Part shown: piece after piece, positions 49,001-57,365 of the stretch
Layout of the letters: the number at the start of each line of letters is the position of its first letter
Position numbering within the stretch: position 1 is the first letter of the stretch
From: Adhaeribacter soli
Lineage (GTDB): Bacteria; Bacteroidota; Bacteroidia; Cytophagales; Hymenobacteraceae
Assembly: GCF_008727925.1 (NCBI RefSeq)
Contig: NZ_VTWT01000005.1
Span: 186,001 to 250,000 of the forward strand
Length of the DNA: 64,000 bases
Reading direction: 5' to 3'
Notes under the pieces: generated by a model
What the model saw: only the letters and a program-made list of their open reading frames with translations
What the model was told of the DNA's origin: nothing
Database searches by the model: none
Translations under genes and position numbers: made by a program

Positions 49001-50863
49001 ACTATTTGCGCCGGAACTTCGGTTAGTTTGTTTACTACCGCAACCGGAACGTACCAGTGGTTACTGAACGGCGCTTTCATTGCCAATGCCACTACAGCTT
49101 CTTTTTCTGCTTCTCAGGCCGGAAACTACCGGGTAGTAGTAACCAACGCCACCGGTTGTAATGATACTTCGCGCATCTTACCGGTTGCGGTGGAAAGTCT
49201 TCCGACAGCAACTATTTATGCCAATGGCCCGCTTACTTTCTGTGCCGGTGGTTCGGTTAGTTTAGCAATTGTTCCCGGAGCTAACTCGCTCTATCAATGG
49301 CAGCGCAACGGTATCAACATTAGCGGGGTTACTTCAGCTTCGTTTGCAGCAACCCAGTCCGGCGACTACCGGGTATTGGTTACCACGCCAACGGGCTGCA
49401 CGGCCATTTCGAACCTGCTTGCTATTACTACAGTACCGGTACAGAAACCCGCCTTACAGGCAACTTCCGATTCTACGATCTGTGCCGGAAGCAGTGTAAG
49501 TTTGTTTACTACTTCCACTGGTTCTTATAAATGGTTATTGAATGGGGTGGCTATTGCCAATGCCTCCGCAAGTTCCTTTACAGCTTCTCAGGCCGGTAAC
49601 TACCGGGTGGTAGTTACTAATACCACCGGCTGCAGTGATACTTCCCGGGTTTTACCAGTTACCGTAGAAAGCCTGCCAACTGCTGCCGTTACCGTTGCCG
49701 GGCCACTTACCTTCTGTGCAGGCAGCTCAGTTACCCTTGCAGCGGTTTCCGGCACGAACTGGCTCTACCAGTGGCAGCGCAACGGCCAAAGCATCAGCGG
49801 GGCAACGAATGCGACTTTTGCAGCCACTCAAAGCGGCAACTACCAGGTACTCGTTTCTACGCCGGCCGGCTGTACCGTTTCTTCTGCCCCAATTACCATT
49901 ACCGCTGTGCCTTCCCAAACGCCTGTAATTCTACACAGTTCCGATACTACTTTCTGTGCTGGCGGAAGCACAAACCTGTTTACCACAGCTGCCGGAACGT
50001 ACGCCTGGCTTTATAATGGCGCTTTACTGACAGGTTCCACTTCCGCTTCCCTGCTTGCCAACCAACCAGGCTCGTACCAGGTGGTGGTTACCAACGCTGC
50101 CGGCTGCTCCGATACTTCCCGCATTATGCACGTAAGTATGGATGCGGTGCCAACTGCTGCCATTACTTCCAGCGGTCCGCTGACCTTCTGCTCCGGCGAT
50201 TCCATTCGGTTAAGCACTTCTGCCAACAGCAACTTTACCTACCAGTGGTTCTTAAATGGTACGCTTTTAAGCGGAAAAACTGCTGACTCGCTCTGGGCTA
50301 CGCAAGCCGGTAATTACTACGTGCAGGTAAGCAACGCCCGCGGCTGTATGAGCCAGGCCAGTCCGGTAACCGTAAACCTGAATGCCATTCCAACGGCTAC
50401 CATTACCCAAAGCGGGAATACCTTATTTGCTTCGCCGGGCACAACGTACCAATGGTTCCTGAACGGTAATCCGATAAGCGGCGCTACCAACCAGGTATAT
50501 GTAGCCGATTCTACCGGAAGCTATACCGTAACTGTAACCCATAACGGTTGCACGGCTACTTCGGCAGCAGTCAATATCCTGATCAGCGGAGCTTCAGAAG
50601 AACTGGCTTTATCGCAACTCAGCATTTACCCGAACCCGGCTACTGCTGTATTTAATCTGAAGCTGGTAAACAATTACCGCGGCAACGTGCAGCTCCAGCT
50701 CTTCGACCTGACCGGAAGATTGATTCAGAAACAGCAGCTCCGCAAAAATGAAAGTCAATTGCAAAGCAGCATAATGGTAGAAACCCTGCCGACCGGATTG
50801 TATCTGCTCCGCGTGCAGCAAGGCGATAAATATGTGATGCAGAAACTGACTATTAAACGGTAA
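46058..50863 (+). CDS. Large T9SS surface protein with 13 Ig-like repeats
   Basis: A 1601-residue secreted protein. The signal peptide ends near TAQRG (about 22). Residues about 25-470 are a propeller-like region with SBBP-type phrases such as LGNVIWAKQ, DQDGNTFLAGQF and DREGNLYVSGTY. From about 480 to 1510 there are 13 Ig-like modules of 75-80 residues, each with FCAGGSV-like, YQWxxNG and GDYRVxV motifs and one conserved Cys pair. Modules 6-11 alternate two types as an AB-AB-AB array, indicating duplication of a two-module unit. The T9SS domain (LSIYPNPATAVF ... LLRVQQGDKYVMQKLTIKR) closes the protein. It is probably an adhesin or filament-like surface protein. Confidence 0.88.
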   Translation: MIKNFYLILLLNLLYIVPATAQRGWQWAYQAPVVTTHLVGGDAPGRISGHQADSLGRIYLSYIVKDSLIINGVTYRNSESNTLFASYDRHGHLRWVKQFLTFGSLKSDELKLSSIDRQGNIYIVGHFSDTLQAGPYRLVSPKASVSTINPPFTGAVIKLDTLGNVIWAKQSTGSDDLNSTRVSFSGNDKNDNLYVLAAGGNACFDSYCFSVRGGKVIKYNPQGQVIGAFTTTTPGYTDFATDQDGNTFLAGQFIGTETIGGRTFTSGTPNRYDVFIVKYGIVGNVLWVKHEGSANADEDISNITTDREGNLYVSGTYQFADATIGGTILTKGSATMQAFLAKYNASGQLSWVHKPDYLGSGQAKLANTAVDNWGNIFTSYLFPGTASLLSQNGEIYSGPNGNAFMLAYNPNGTVRWIDQGKGWNLFVEPSGLSKSYKYLTTDNAGGIYYSNRCQLTPSVLGTFTLLPADGRNFRAKMLDCGVVKATVVSSLTGSLTICDGAPPVLLQAKVTSGGELTYQWQRNNQNIPGATTSTYGTLQNGDYRVIVRNFNGCIDTSAAVTLSIVNQALPTATVTAPTVTKVCLGGSVQLQANTGAGFTYQWKRGNDFIAGATGATYAATQSGSYSVSVTNQFGCSQVSAPVAVTVNEPPVALISASGPTAICQNQSVTLVAPPGQGIQYQWQHNGTDISGATGIAYAASQAGNFTVRITNAKGCSMVSNSIPVTINPAPGIVINVSGSTTICQNGAVTISTPSVNKQTYQWQRNGIDLPGQTSTSLMATQPGDYRVLVTGNANLCSNYSQITTVSIDPGPIAQITAAGPTAICPGGTVALVANSGTGYTYRWYKDNTLLANATASLLNVTTPGNYRVEIANSRGCFNASSPVAVTTAPLPTATITAAGNLTFCAGGSVNLEAATGTGWLYQWQRNGQDIAGATTANYSATQSGDYRVMVTTPAGCSATSSQLSANVITLAKPSIKATSDSTICAGTSVSLFTTATGTYQWLLNGAFIANATTASFSASQAGNYRVVVTNATGCNDTSRILPVAVESLPTATIYANGPLTFCAGGSVSLAIVPGANSLYQWQRNGINISGVTSASFAATQSGDYRVLVTTPTGCTAISNLLAITTVPVQKPALQATSDSTICAGSSVSLFTTSTGSYKWLLNGVAIANASASSFTASQAGNYRVVVTNTTGCSDTSRVLPVTVESLPTAAVTVAGPLTFCAGSSVTLAAVSGTNWLYQWQRNGQSISGATNATFAATQSGNYQVLVSTPAGCTVSSAPITITAVPSQTPVILHSSDTTFCAGGSTNLFTTAAGTYAWLYNGALLTGSTSASLLANQPGSYQVVVTNAAGCSDTSRIMHVSMDAVPTAAITSSGPLTFCSGDSIRLSTSANSNFTYQWFLNGTLLSGKTADSLWATQAGNYYVQVSNARGCMSQASPVTVNLNAIPTATITQSGNTLFASPGTTYQWFLNGNPISGATNQVYVADSTGSYTVTVTHNGCTATSAAVNILISGASEELALSQLSIYPNPATAVFNLKLVNNYRGNVQLQLFDLTGRLIQKQQLRKNESQLQSSIMVETLPTGLYLLRVQQGDKYVMQKLTIKR

Positions 50864-50907
50864 GGTTTCTGGCAGAAAACCTGCAATCTGTTTTGATAAA
50901 AAGTAAA

Positions 50908-50940
50908 AAGCTCCCGGGAATAGTTTCGGGAGCTTCTTAC
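50908..50940 (+). terminator. Intrinsic terminator of the large T9SS gene
   Basis: AAGCTCCCG / CGGGAGCTT 9-bp stem followed by a T/C-rich tail, 44 bp after the stop codon. Confidence 0.75.
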
Positions 50941-50981
50941 TTTTAATACTGTAAGGCTGAATTGGTCTTCAATTGGTTTGT

Positions 50982-51045
50982 TACGCCAATCGGGAGATTG
51001 GCTCTCCGGGAATGCGTAGAACGCTGCGCTAATTCTACGCATAAC
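50982..51045. repeat. GCCAATC/GCGTAG element, copy 2
   Basis: GCCAATC-gggA-GATTGGC hairpin, then TGCGTAG...CTACGCA hairpin, in the same order and spacing as at 26153-26217. Copy 2 has the better paired second stem. Confidence 0.65.
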
Positions 51046-51088
51046 TTTGGATTTTTTATACTTTCAAATAACCAGCAGAAGCCTTTCT

Positions 51089-51166
51089 TGAGGCTCACGC
51101 CTCACTGAAGTTACAAACTTCAGATTATTTATAGGTCCAAGTTACCGCTTCGCTCAAACTTGAACC
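51089..51166. repeat. Three consecutive short hairpins
   Basis: TGAGGC-tcac-GCCTCA (51089-51104), CTGAAGTT-aca-AACTTCAG (51105-51123) and an imperfect GGTcCAAGTT / AACTTGaACC pair (51134-51166). The first two are perfect. They fill part of the 392-bp gap before the DUF3108 gene. Confidence 0.65.
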
Positions 51167-51198
51167 AGCTAATATGAGAAAGCCGGAATTTCAAAGAC

Positions 51199-51236
51199 AA
51201 AAAAACAGCGCACCCTTTCGATTGCGCTGTTTTTTT
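51199..51236 (-). terminator. Intrinsic terminator of the DUF3108 gene
   Basis: ACAGCGCA / TGCGCTGT stem with A and T runs on both sides, 20 bp after the stop codon on the minus strand. Confidence 0.85.
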
Positions 51237-51255
51237 CATTATAAGTTATTCTTAA

Positions 51256-52062
51256 TTAGTTGGCCAGGGCCAGCGGGCTTTTCAGGCCTTTGTATTTATG
51301 CAGGTTGATCTTAACCGAACCTACAAACATTTCGGCCTGGATCAGTACCGGAATTTTGTTTTTATCGTCGGACAAATAAACGGTGATCGCATCTTCGCCG
51401 TCGAACAGTTTGTTTTTCGGCATTTTCGGGATCAGTTTAATGGCTTTGATCTTGCCGGCTTTGGTCTCTACCGTTTCTTTGCCCCGGTACGTTACCGTGA
51501 AATCGAAAACTTCATCATCGAAAAAGCCCTGGATCTTAATTACTTCCCCGATCTTACGCTTGTCGTAGTTTAAGGTGCGGAGGTAGTAAACGCCGCTTAC
51601 AATATCCTGCACGTTGTCGGGCACTTTAAAGGTATTGGTTTCCTTTTTGTCTTCTACCGTTGCCAGGTTCTTGTAATGATCGAACATGATGTTCTCCTTT
51701 TTGCGGTATTTGCCTTCCTCGATGTTCCGGTGGAAACGTTGCGGCACAATAGAAGTAGTGTCGATGTAAGAACGCCAGGTATCGCGGATCTTCAGGAAAA
51801 AATCGAAGGAACCGGTGGTTTTACCGAACACGTTTACTTTAAAGCACGGCCGGTTGTTGATCATCTGGATGTCTTTGTCTACATCGATGGTCGCTTCGGC
51901 TGCATTAATTAAACCGTAATGCACTTTGTAGTCCAGCTTTTCGCCGGAGGTGAAGCTGTCGTTGTCGAGATGGCGCATGGTATCGCGGCTTTCGAAGCTG
52001 GAAAGGCTGAAGCCGGCAACTACTAACAGAACCAGGAAGAATGGTAAAAGGTAACGTTTCAT
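51256..52062 (-). CDS. DUF3108 domain-containing exported protein
   Basis: A 268-residue periplasmic protein. The ATG at 52062 (MKRYLLPFFLVLLVVAGFSL) is preferred because it starts the signal peptide. The mature part has SFTSGEKLDYKVHYGLINAAEATIDV near the N-terminus, KVNVFGKTTGSFDFFLKIRDTWRSYIDT and ENIMFDHYKN, the pattern of DUF3108, a beta-barrel-like lipid-binding-type fold of unknown function. The final half contains VSGVYYLRTLNYDKRKIGEVIKI. It lies alone on the minus strand downstream of recA, separated by a terminator and a TTCGAA-rich spacer. Confidence 0.88.
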   Translation of the reverse strand: MKRYLLPFFLVLLVVAGFSLSSFESRDTMRHLDNDSFTSGEKLDYKVHYGLINAAEATIDVDKDIQMINNRPCFKVNVFGKTTGSFDFFLKIRDTWRSYIDTTSIVPQRFHRNIEEGKYRKKENIMFDHYKNLATVEDKKETNTFKVPDNVQDIVSGVYYLRTLNYDKRKIGEVIKIQGFFDDEVFDFTVTYRGKETVETKAGKIKAIKLIPKMPKNKLFDGEDAITVYLSDDKNKIPVLIQAEMFVGSVKINLHKYKGLKSPLALAN

Positions 52063-52173
52063 AGAGTTAGGTATTTTCTGAATTACAGAACCAGATTTCA
52101 AATCTCATACCAGAATTTCAGTACGAGAAAATTAAAAAAAAGTGATACTTCTGCCACACAACCATTTTCTAAC

Positions 52174-52206
52174 AAAAAAGGTGCGATTTCCACCGCACCT
52201 TTTTTT
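52174..52206 (-). terminator. Intrinsic terminator after recA
   Basis: AAAAAAGGTGCG / CGCACCTTTTTTT stem, 104 bp beyond the recA stop codon with the TTCGAA spacer between. Confidence 0.8.
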
Positions 52207-52310
52207 CGTATGTTCGAAGTTCGTATGTTCGAATTTTCGTAGGTTAGAATATTCGTAGGTTCGACTAAACCTTAACTTACTCGAATATACGAACATTCGA
52301 AAATTCGAGA
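52206..52310. repeat. TTCGAA-rich palindromic spacer, copy 5
   Basis: The largest member of the family: GTATGTTCGAAGTTCGTATG and related words at the left are complementary to CGAATATACGAACATTCG at the right, across about 100 bp directly after recA. Confidence 0.65.
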
Positions 52311-53345
52311 CTACTCTACGTCTTCCAGGGCAGCGGCAACCTTGTCTGGTTCGCCTTTTACCATGGCGCGGATCTTGCCTTCGATTTCTTCCATCAGGCC
52401 TTCATTGTCGAGCAGCAGGTTTTTCACCGCATCGCGGCCCTGGCCCAGTTTGTCGCCGTTGTAGGCAAACCACGAACCTGATTTCTGAATGATGTTAAGC
52501 TCTACGCCCAGGTCAAGGATCTCGCCTACTTTGGAAATACCTTCGCCGTACATGATGTCGAATTCCACCACTTTGAACGGAGGCGCCACTTTGTTTTTCA
52601 CTACTTTCACCTTGGTGCGGTTACCGGTAATGTTGTCGGCGTTCTCTTTGATCTGACCAATACGACGAATATCCAGACGTACAGAAGCGTAGAATTTCAG
52701 GGCGTTACCACCGGTAGTGGTTTCCGGGTTACCGAACATTACGCCGATCTTCTCGCGCAACTGGTTGATGAAGATGCAGCAGCATCCGGTTTTGTTGATG
52801 GTACCAGTTAATTTACGCAGCGCCTGAGACATTAAACGGGCCTGTAAACCCATTTTGCTGTCGCCCATATCGCCTTCCAGTTCCGCTTTCGGAACGAGGG
52901 CCGCAACGGAGTCGATCACGATAATGTCAATCGCGCCGGAGCGGATCAGGTTATCGGCAATTTCCAGTGCCTGCTCCCCGTTATCGGGCTGCGAGATCAA
53001 TAGATTTTCAACATCGATACCCAGTTTTTTAGCATAAGAAGCATCGAAAGCGTGTTCCGCATCGATGAAGGCGGCTAAACCGCCGGCTTTCTGCGCTTCG
53101 GCAATGCAATGCATGGTAAGGGTGGTTTTACCGGAAGATTCCGGACCATAGATCTCTACCACACGACCTCTTGGCAAACCACCGATGCCCAGGGCAATAT
53201 CCAAACCCAGCGAACCGGTCGGAATAGCAGGAACATCGTCCACTTTCGTATCGCTAAGCTTCATTACGGTACCTTTACCGTAGGCTTTGTCGAGCTTATC
53301 GATGGTTAGCTGAAGGGCTTTTAATTTTTCGTTGGCTGCACTCAT
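52311..53345 (-). CDS. recA: Recombinase RecA
   Basis: Strand-exchange and SOS co-protease. The ATG at 53345 ([19 protein letters not shown]) is chosen; the longer frame adds 28 atypical residues. It has 344 residues: Walker A GPESSGKT at 67-74, [14 protein letters not shown], Walker [22 protein letters not shown]1/L2 region with [20 protein letters not shown] and [20 protein letters not shown], and an acidic C-terminus. All catalytic residues are present. It forms ATP-dependent filaments on single-stranded DNA. No LexA-type box can be assigned with confidence upstream. The divergent neighbour is a putative outer-membrane protein. Confidence 0.98.
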   Translation of the reverse strand: MSAANEKLKALQLTIDKLDKAYGKGTVMKLSDTKVDDVPAIPTGSLGLDIALGIGGLPRGRVVEIYGPESSGKTTLTMHCIAEAQKAGGLAAFIDAEHAFDASYAKKLGIDVENLLISQPDNGEQALEIADNLIRSGAIDIIVIDSVAALVPKAELEGDMGDSKMGLQARLMSQALRKLTGTINKTGCCCIFINQLREKIGVMFGNPETTTGGNALKFYASVRLDIRRIGQIKENADNITGNRTKVKVVKNKVAPPFKVVEFDIMYGEGISKVGEILDLGVELNIIQKSGSWFAYNGDKLGQGRDAVKNLLLDNEGLMEEIEGKIRAMVKGEPDKVAAALEDVE

Positions 53346-53529
53346 TTTGTCTTTCTCTTTTATAGCTGTATGTTGTTTTATATTCCGTAATTTCAGGCCT
53401 AAATTACAATTTTTAGCAATGCTTTGCAAGTATTTTTAGTATTCTATTTTCAGACTGCCAAACCTGCACCTGCTTGCCGAATTGTAACAGACCAAGGTAC
53501 TTTTTAGTGCCAAAACCCTACGATATTTT

Positions 53530-54810
53530 ATGCCTTTTTGCCGTTTATTTTTCAGCCTTTTACTAATATTTTTAGCACCAGTCACTTACGCGCAATTGCC
53601 GAATCAGGCGTTCTATAATCGGTTCGATAAGGTAGACCTCAACTATGCAAAGGAAAGGCCTTCTATGGGCTACGATTCAATAACAAACTCCAGGTATATC
53701 ATCTGCTACGATGCAAGAACGCCAGACTGGGGCTATCCGAGCGGCAATCTGGAACTTGGCACTCGCACCTTAGGCTTTTTTAAAGATAATGAATATTTCA
53801 ATAAAATTGCCGATGGCTATACGCTTTTCGGGTACCAATTACAGCCCAGCCTGAAATATTATGCTTCCGAAAAGATCAAGCTTGAGGCCGGCGTATTATT
53901 GCTGAAAGATTTTGGCAACCGGAAATACCGTTTGATCCAGCCAACTTTCACTGCGATCTATTCAACCGGGAAACATACGTTTTTGTTTGGTACCTTACAC
54001 GGCAATCTGAACTTTGGTTACATCGAACCGCTCTGGGATTTTGAGCGGCAATTAACCACTCCCATTCAGAACGGTATTCAGTATAAATACGATGGAAACC
54101 GCTTCGATTTTCAAACCTGGGTAGACTGGCAGGTAATGCAATACGCTTACGATCCGAAACAGGAAGAAATTGCCGGCGGCTTTACGGGTAACCTGAAAGG
54201 CTTTTTCTTTAAACGTACCCAGCTTTCCTTTCCGCTACAATTTACGGCCAAACATAAAGGCGGACAAATTGATGTGAACGACCACCCCCTAACGACTTTA
54301 TTTAATGGCGCCACCGGTTTTGAAATAACCAGCCACTTAAGCAACTGGAACGACAGCCTTCAACAGGAATCCTTTCTCCGGAATATTTACACCAAAAACT
54401 ACTTCGTAGGCTACAAAGACCATTCCTTTACGCACCAGTTTCCTTTCCAGGGCGGTTCGGGCATTTACCTGAACGCGGGAGCGGATACGCGCTGGGCGAA
54501 CTTCATGCTGAGCTACTGGAAGGGCAACGGCTACATTTCGGAATTCGGCGGAAGGCTTTACCAATCGGTATCTACCACGGTCAAAAATCCGGGGTATATC
54601 GAAAAGCACCGGCAGTTGCTGATTTTACGCATTATGAAAGACTGGCCAATTTTAAATGCAGATAAAACCGAGTACTCCGGTCTGACCTTTACCGGAAGGC
54701 TGGAGCCGTTTTACGATTTCCGGACCGGCAGCGTGGAGTTTGCGGCGGGTTTATACCTGAATTTCAATACTGATTTTTTTCTGGGGAAACCAAAATTGCG
54801 TAGCCGGTAA
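53530..54810 (+). CDS. Putative outer-membrane beta-barrel protein
   Basis: A 426-residue exported protein of unknown function. The signal peptide ends at VTYAQ (about 22). The mature chain is rich in Tyr, Phe, Gly and Asn with alternating polar/hydrophobic strands (LQPSLKYYASEKIKLEAGVLLL, IQYKYDGNRFDFQTWVDW, INLNAGADTRWANFML-like repeats), consistent with a beta barrel of about 14-18 strands, though not a TonB receptor because it has no plug. It ends GLYLNFNTDFFLGKPKLRSR without a terminal Phe, which weakens outer-membrane insertion. Transcribed alone, divergent from recA. Confidence 0.65.
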   Translation: MPFCRLFFSLLLIFLAPVTYAQLPNQAFYNRFDKVDLNYAKERPSMGYDSITNSRYIICYDARTPDWGYPSGNLELGTRTLGFFKDNEYFNKIADGYTLFGYQLQPSLKYYASEKIKLEAGVLLLKDFGNRKYRLIQPTFTAIYSTGKHTFLFGTLHGNLNFGYIEPLWDFERQLTTPIQNGIQYKYDGNRFDFQTWVDWQVMQYAYDPKQEEIAGGFTGNLKGFFFKRTQLSFPLQFTAKHKGGQIDVNDHPLTTLFNGATGFEITSHLSNWNDSLQQESFLRNIYTKNYFVGYKDHSFTHQFPFQGGSGIYLNAGADTRWANFMLSYWKGNGYISEFGGRLYQSVSTTVKNPGYIEKHRQLLILRIMKDWPILNADKTEYSGLTFTGRLEPFYDFRTGSVEFAAGLYLNFNTDFFLGKPKLRSR

Positions 54811-55055
54811 AACTGATGTTTAATTAATTCGCGTTTGCTATTTTATTCATGAAACTGTTCAGCTTTAAAGAAGCTTCTTTCAAGCTTGGTAAGGTTGGTG
54901 TTTTACAATAGCAATCGGGAAAAGCTACTTTATTTCGTCGTCTGTTGCCTAGGATCTTTTTGACGATTGAGCCTTTTTCCCTAATGGCATAGCGTTTTCA
55001 AACAAGCATCACCTCTAAACTCATAACTTTTAACTCATACCTAACTTTTCCCCTC
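54811..55055. other. Gene-free stretch
   Basis: First part of an 800-bp gap before the peroxidase gene. It is AT-rich, with no ORF of credible composition and no strong palindrome. Low-complexity ACTC/TAAC words sit near 55010-55045. Confidence 0.5.
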
Positions 55056-55161
55056 AAGCCGGGTGGCTTCGTTTCTGCGTTCGCGGCTGCAACCTTACCT
55101 GCCCTACCGGGCTGCCTCGTTCCTCGGCACCGGTAAGCTTGGAGGCCGCTCTCACAGAAAC
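55056..55161. ncRNA. Candidate structured RNA, unknown family
   Basis: GC-rich island in an AT-rich gap. AAGCC-gggt-GGCTT (55056-55069) precedes a nested fold: GTTTCTG (55071) with CAGAAAC (55155), GCGGC (55083) with GCCGC (55145), CTTACC (55094) with GGTAAG (55132). Inside it are GCCC-tacc-GGGC (55101-55112) and TGCC...GGCA (55113-55129). Six helices fit in proper order. Strand is unknown. It may equally be a complex palindromic repeat at DNA level. Confidence 0.4.
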
Positions 55162-55298
55162 TGGTGTCAGTTTTCCTCCGTGGCTGGCTTTTTTTAAGTT
55201 AGTTTTTATCTGCTAACGTGGTTTTCAGGGGCGCTGCGCTGGCGATATCGTAGTACAAGATCTAGAAGAAAAATTCTGAAAATTCTATAATTCTGCAA

Positions 55299-55366
55299 AT
55301 TCTGATTCAGACAATTGTCCTGAAAATCTTTAAATCCTGAAAATCCTGATTCTGATTCAGACAATT
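55299..55366. repeat. Direct repeat ATTCTGATTCAGACAATT, 50-bp period
   Basis: An 18-bp word occurs at 55299-55316 and 55349-55366. Between them lie further near-copies of TCCTGAAAATC. The neighbouring AAATTCTGAAAATTCT phrase also repeats. No gene is present. Confidence 0.6.
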
Positions 55367-55609
55367 TCATTGTGGACAGACAATGCTTTTCTTCTTCAGT
55401 TGACAGCAAAGGTGAAAATACCAGCCAACACTAAAATCTATCTTTAAAGAAGGCTTTTCGACCATTGTACCTATCGCTGAACTGTAATTTCAAAAGGAAC
55501 TTCCCTCTAATTAAGACTTTAACCGCGCGAAGCCGTACATAAGCCTGAACCTGAAATGTAATTATTACAGGAAAGCATTGTTTCTTTCTCAACAATAAAG
55601 GTCTTGCTT

Positions 55610-56737
55610 ATGAGAGTTTCGGTACTGCTTTCGGCGCTTTTACTTTTATTCACCATCGGTTTAACGGTTTCTTCTCGGAATGTGCCGGCAACTTCTTTTT
55701 TTGCTTTACCCGGAAAAGAGGCTAAGTCAGGAAACCTGATAAAACAGGAACAGTTGCTAGGCGAGAAGATCTTCTTCGACAGCAATCTTTCCAACCCGGC
55801 GGGACTCTCCTGCGCCAGTTGCCATTCGCCGCAAAAAGGCTTTGCCGACCCGCTGAACCGGTTTGTTTCGGCCGGTGCGGTAAAGGGGTTGTCGGGCAAC
55901 AGAAATGCCGCTTCGGTAGCCTACGCCGCTTTTACGCCACCTTTCCACTTCGATTCTACTGAAAACCATTATGCAGGCGGTTTCTTCTGGGACGGTCGTG
56001 CCAATTCGCTGACCGCACAGGCTACAGTGCCTTTGTTCAGCCATCTTGAGATGAATGCCGATAAGAACCGTTTGGCCGCTTATTTACAGCAAAGTTCTTA
56101 CCGGCAATTGTTTGAACAGGTTTACGGAGAACAGGCGCTGGATGATCCGGAAACTGCCGTTACCAGCCTGGCTAAGGCCATTGCTGCCTTTGAACACACT
56201 TCCCAGGTGAGCCCTTTTTCTTCGAAATACGATCTTTACCTGAAAGGAAAAACCCAGCTGAACGACCAGGAACTCCGGGGTCTGCAGCTCTTTAACGATC
56301 CGAAAAAAGGAAATTGCGCCGCCTGTCACTCTTCCGAACCCGATCCGGAAACGGGGCTGGTATTGTTCACTGATTTCACGTACGACAACATCGGTTTACC
56401 GGCCAATCCGGAAATTAAAAAGGAGCAAAAGGGGAATTACATACCGGATCTGGGATTGGGCGCTGTGGTGCGAAAACCGGAAGAAAACGGCAAATTCAAA
56501 GTACCAACCTTGCGGAACGTAGCGCTTACGGCACCTTATTTTCACAACGGGGTAATTGCTTCTTTGGAAGAAACGGTGCGTTTTTATAACGAGCGCGATA
56601 CCGGTCGGTTCGGAAAACCGGAAGTACCGGAAAACATGAATAACGAAGAACTGGGCAACCTGAAATTAACCGAGCAGGAAATCCGCGATATTACCGCCTT
56701 TATGCGCACCTTAACCGACGGCTACCGCCCGGGATAA
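55610..56737 (+). CDS. Di-haem cytochrome c peroxidase (MauG/CcpA family)
   Basis: Periplasmic peroxidase-type protein of 375 residues. The ATG at 55610 is chosen over a TTG two codons earlier. The signal sequence covers about 1-25. Two c-type haem sites are CASCH at 68-72 and CAACH at 236-240. KGFADPLNRF follows the first site, and PTLRNVALTAPYFHNG near 305-320 is the conserved region before the second distal helix. The ends FMRTLTDGYRP. Such enzymes reduce H2O2 with electrons from c-type cytochromes, or modify proteins as MauG; which applies is unknown. It is monocistronic. Confidence 0.92.
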   Translation: MRVSVLLSALLLLFTIGLTVSSRNVPATSFFALPGKEAKSGNLIKQEQLLGEKIFFDSNLSNPAGLSCASCHSPQKGFADPLNRFVSAGAVKGLSGNRNAASVAYAAFTPPFHFDSTENHYAGGFFWDGRANSLTAQATVPLFSHLEMNADKNRLAAYLQQSSYRQLFEQVYGEQALDDPETAVTSLAKAIAAFEHTSQVSPFSSKYDLYLKGKTQLNDQELRGLQLFNDPKKGNCAACHSSEPDPETGLVLFTDFTYDNIGLPANPEIKKEQKGNYIPDLGLGAVVRKPEENGKFKVPTLRNVALTAPYFHNGVIASLEETVRFYNERDTGRFGKPEVPENMNNEELGNLKLTEQEIRDITAFMRTLTDGYRPG

Positions 56738-56813
56738 AAAAAGCTCCACGCACTTTTCCGGCCCTTTTCCTACCATTCAGGTTTTTCGGATTTTGATTTC
56801 AAGAGGCGGGAAT

Positions 56814-56859
56814 AAAAAAATCGCCGTTGCCAGGTTGGTGGACCTCTAACGGCGATTTT
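56814..56859. terminator. Bidirectional terminator between convergent genes
   Basis: AAAATCGCCGTT / AACGGCGATTTT stem with A/T runs on both sides. A smaller AGGT-tggtgg-ACCT hairpin sits inside the loop. Confidence 0.85.
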
Positions 56860-56910
56860 GAATGCGTAAATATATTATAAAACTGAAGGCCGTAACCTTG
56901 GCAAATAAGC

Positions 56911-57351
56911 TTAGGCCGCTTTCCGGACCACGAACGTTTTGCTGAATTTATCGTGCCAGCCAATGCCGTTGCCCAGGAAAGAAAAATATTCGAAGGGAAT
57001 GTGGCGGCAAAGCGTGCGTAGCAGAATAGCTTTCAAAGGCGGCTTTTCGTTGTATTCGGTGGTTACGTAACAATTGGTCATAACTTTAGCCAGGGTGCGA
57101 CCGAAGAAATGCTCACAAAGAAAGTAATAGGCAAACTGTAACGGATACATGATCGACACCAGCAACATAGAATTAGCCGCGATCACTTCCTCCGGGAAAA
57201 AGGTTGCCATGATGAAAGAAGTACACAAGGCCAGAAAGATATTGTCGATCAGGTAATTTACCAGGCGCACGTTCCAGGAAACGGCAGTCGGCATGGGTTC
57301 CTGGTCGTTTTCGATGTGCCAGTTATGGGTAGATGGGTATTCCGGATTCAT
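56911..57351 (-). CDS. RDD family membrane protein
   Basis: A 146-residue inner-membrane protein. The ATG at 57351 is chosen; the longer frame starts at TTG and overlaps a -7 box. After a polar N-terminus (residues 1-25), the Arg of SWNVRLVNYLIDNIFL marks the RDD pattern, with Asp in the first helix, and a second Asp in GWHDKF near residue 134. There are three to four helices (about 29-47, 55-78, and a C-terminal one). RDD proteins may act in ion or small-molecule transport, but function is unproven. Single gene with a terminator on its 3' side. Confidence 0.85.
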   Translation of the reverse strand: MNPEYPSTHNWHIENDQEPMPTAVSWNVRLVNYLIDNIFLALCTSFIMATFFPEEVIAANSMLLVSIMYPLQFAYYFLCEHFFGRTLAKVMTNCYVTTEYNEKPPLKAILLRTLCRHIPFEYFSFLGNGIGWHDKFSKTFVVRKAA

Positions 57352-57357
57352 ATAAAA

Positions 57358-57365
57358 CAAAGATA
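57358..57365 (-). promoter_or_regulatory. TATCTTTG -7 box beside a start codon
   Basis: Exact TAnnTTTG match on the minus strand ending 6 nt before the ATG at 57351. It overlaps the alternative upstream TTG, which supports the ATG and suggests a short or absent leader. Confidence 0.45.
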
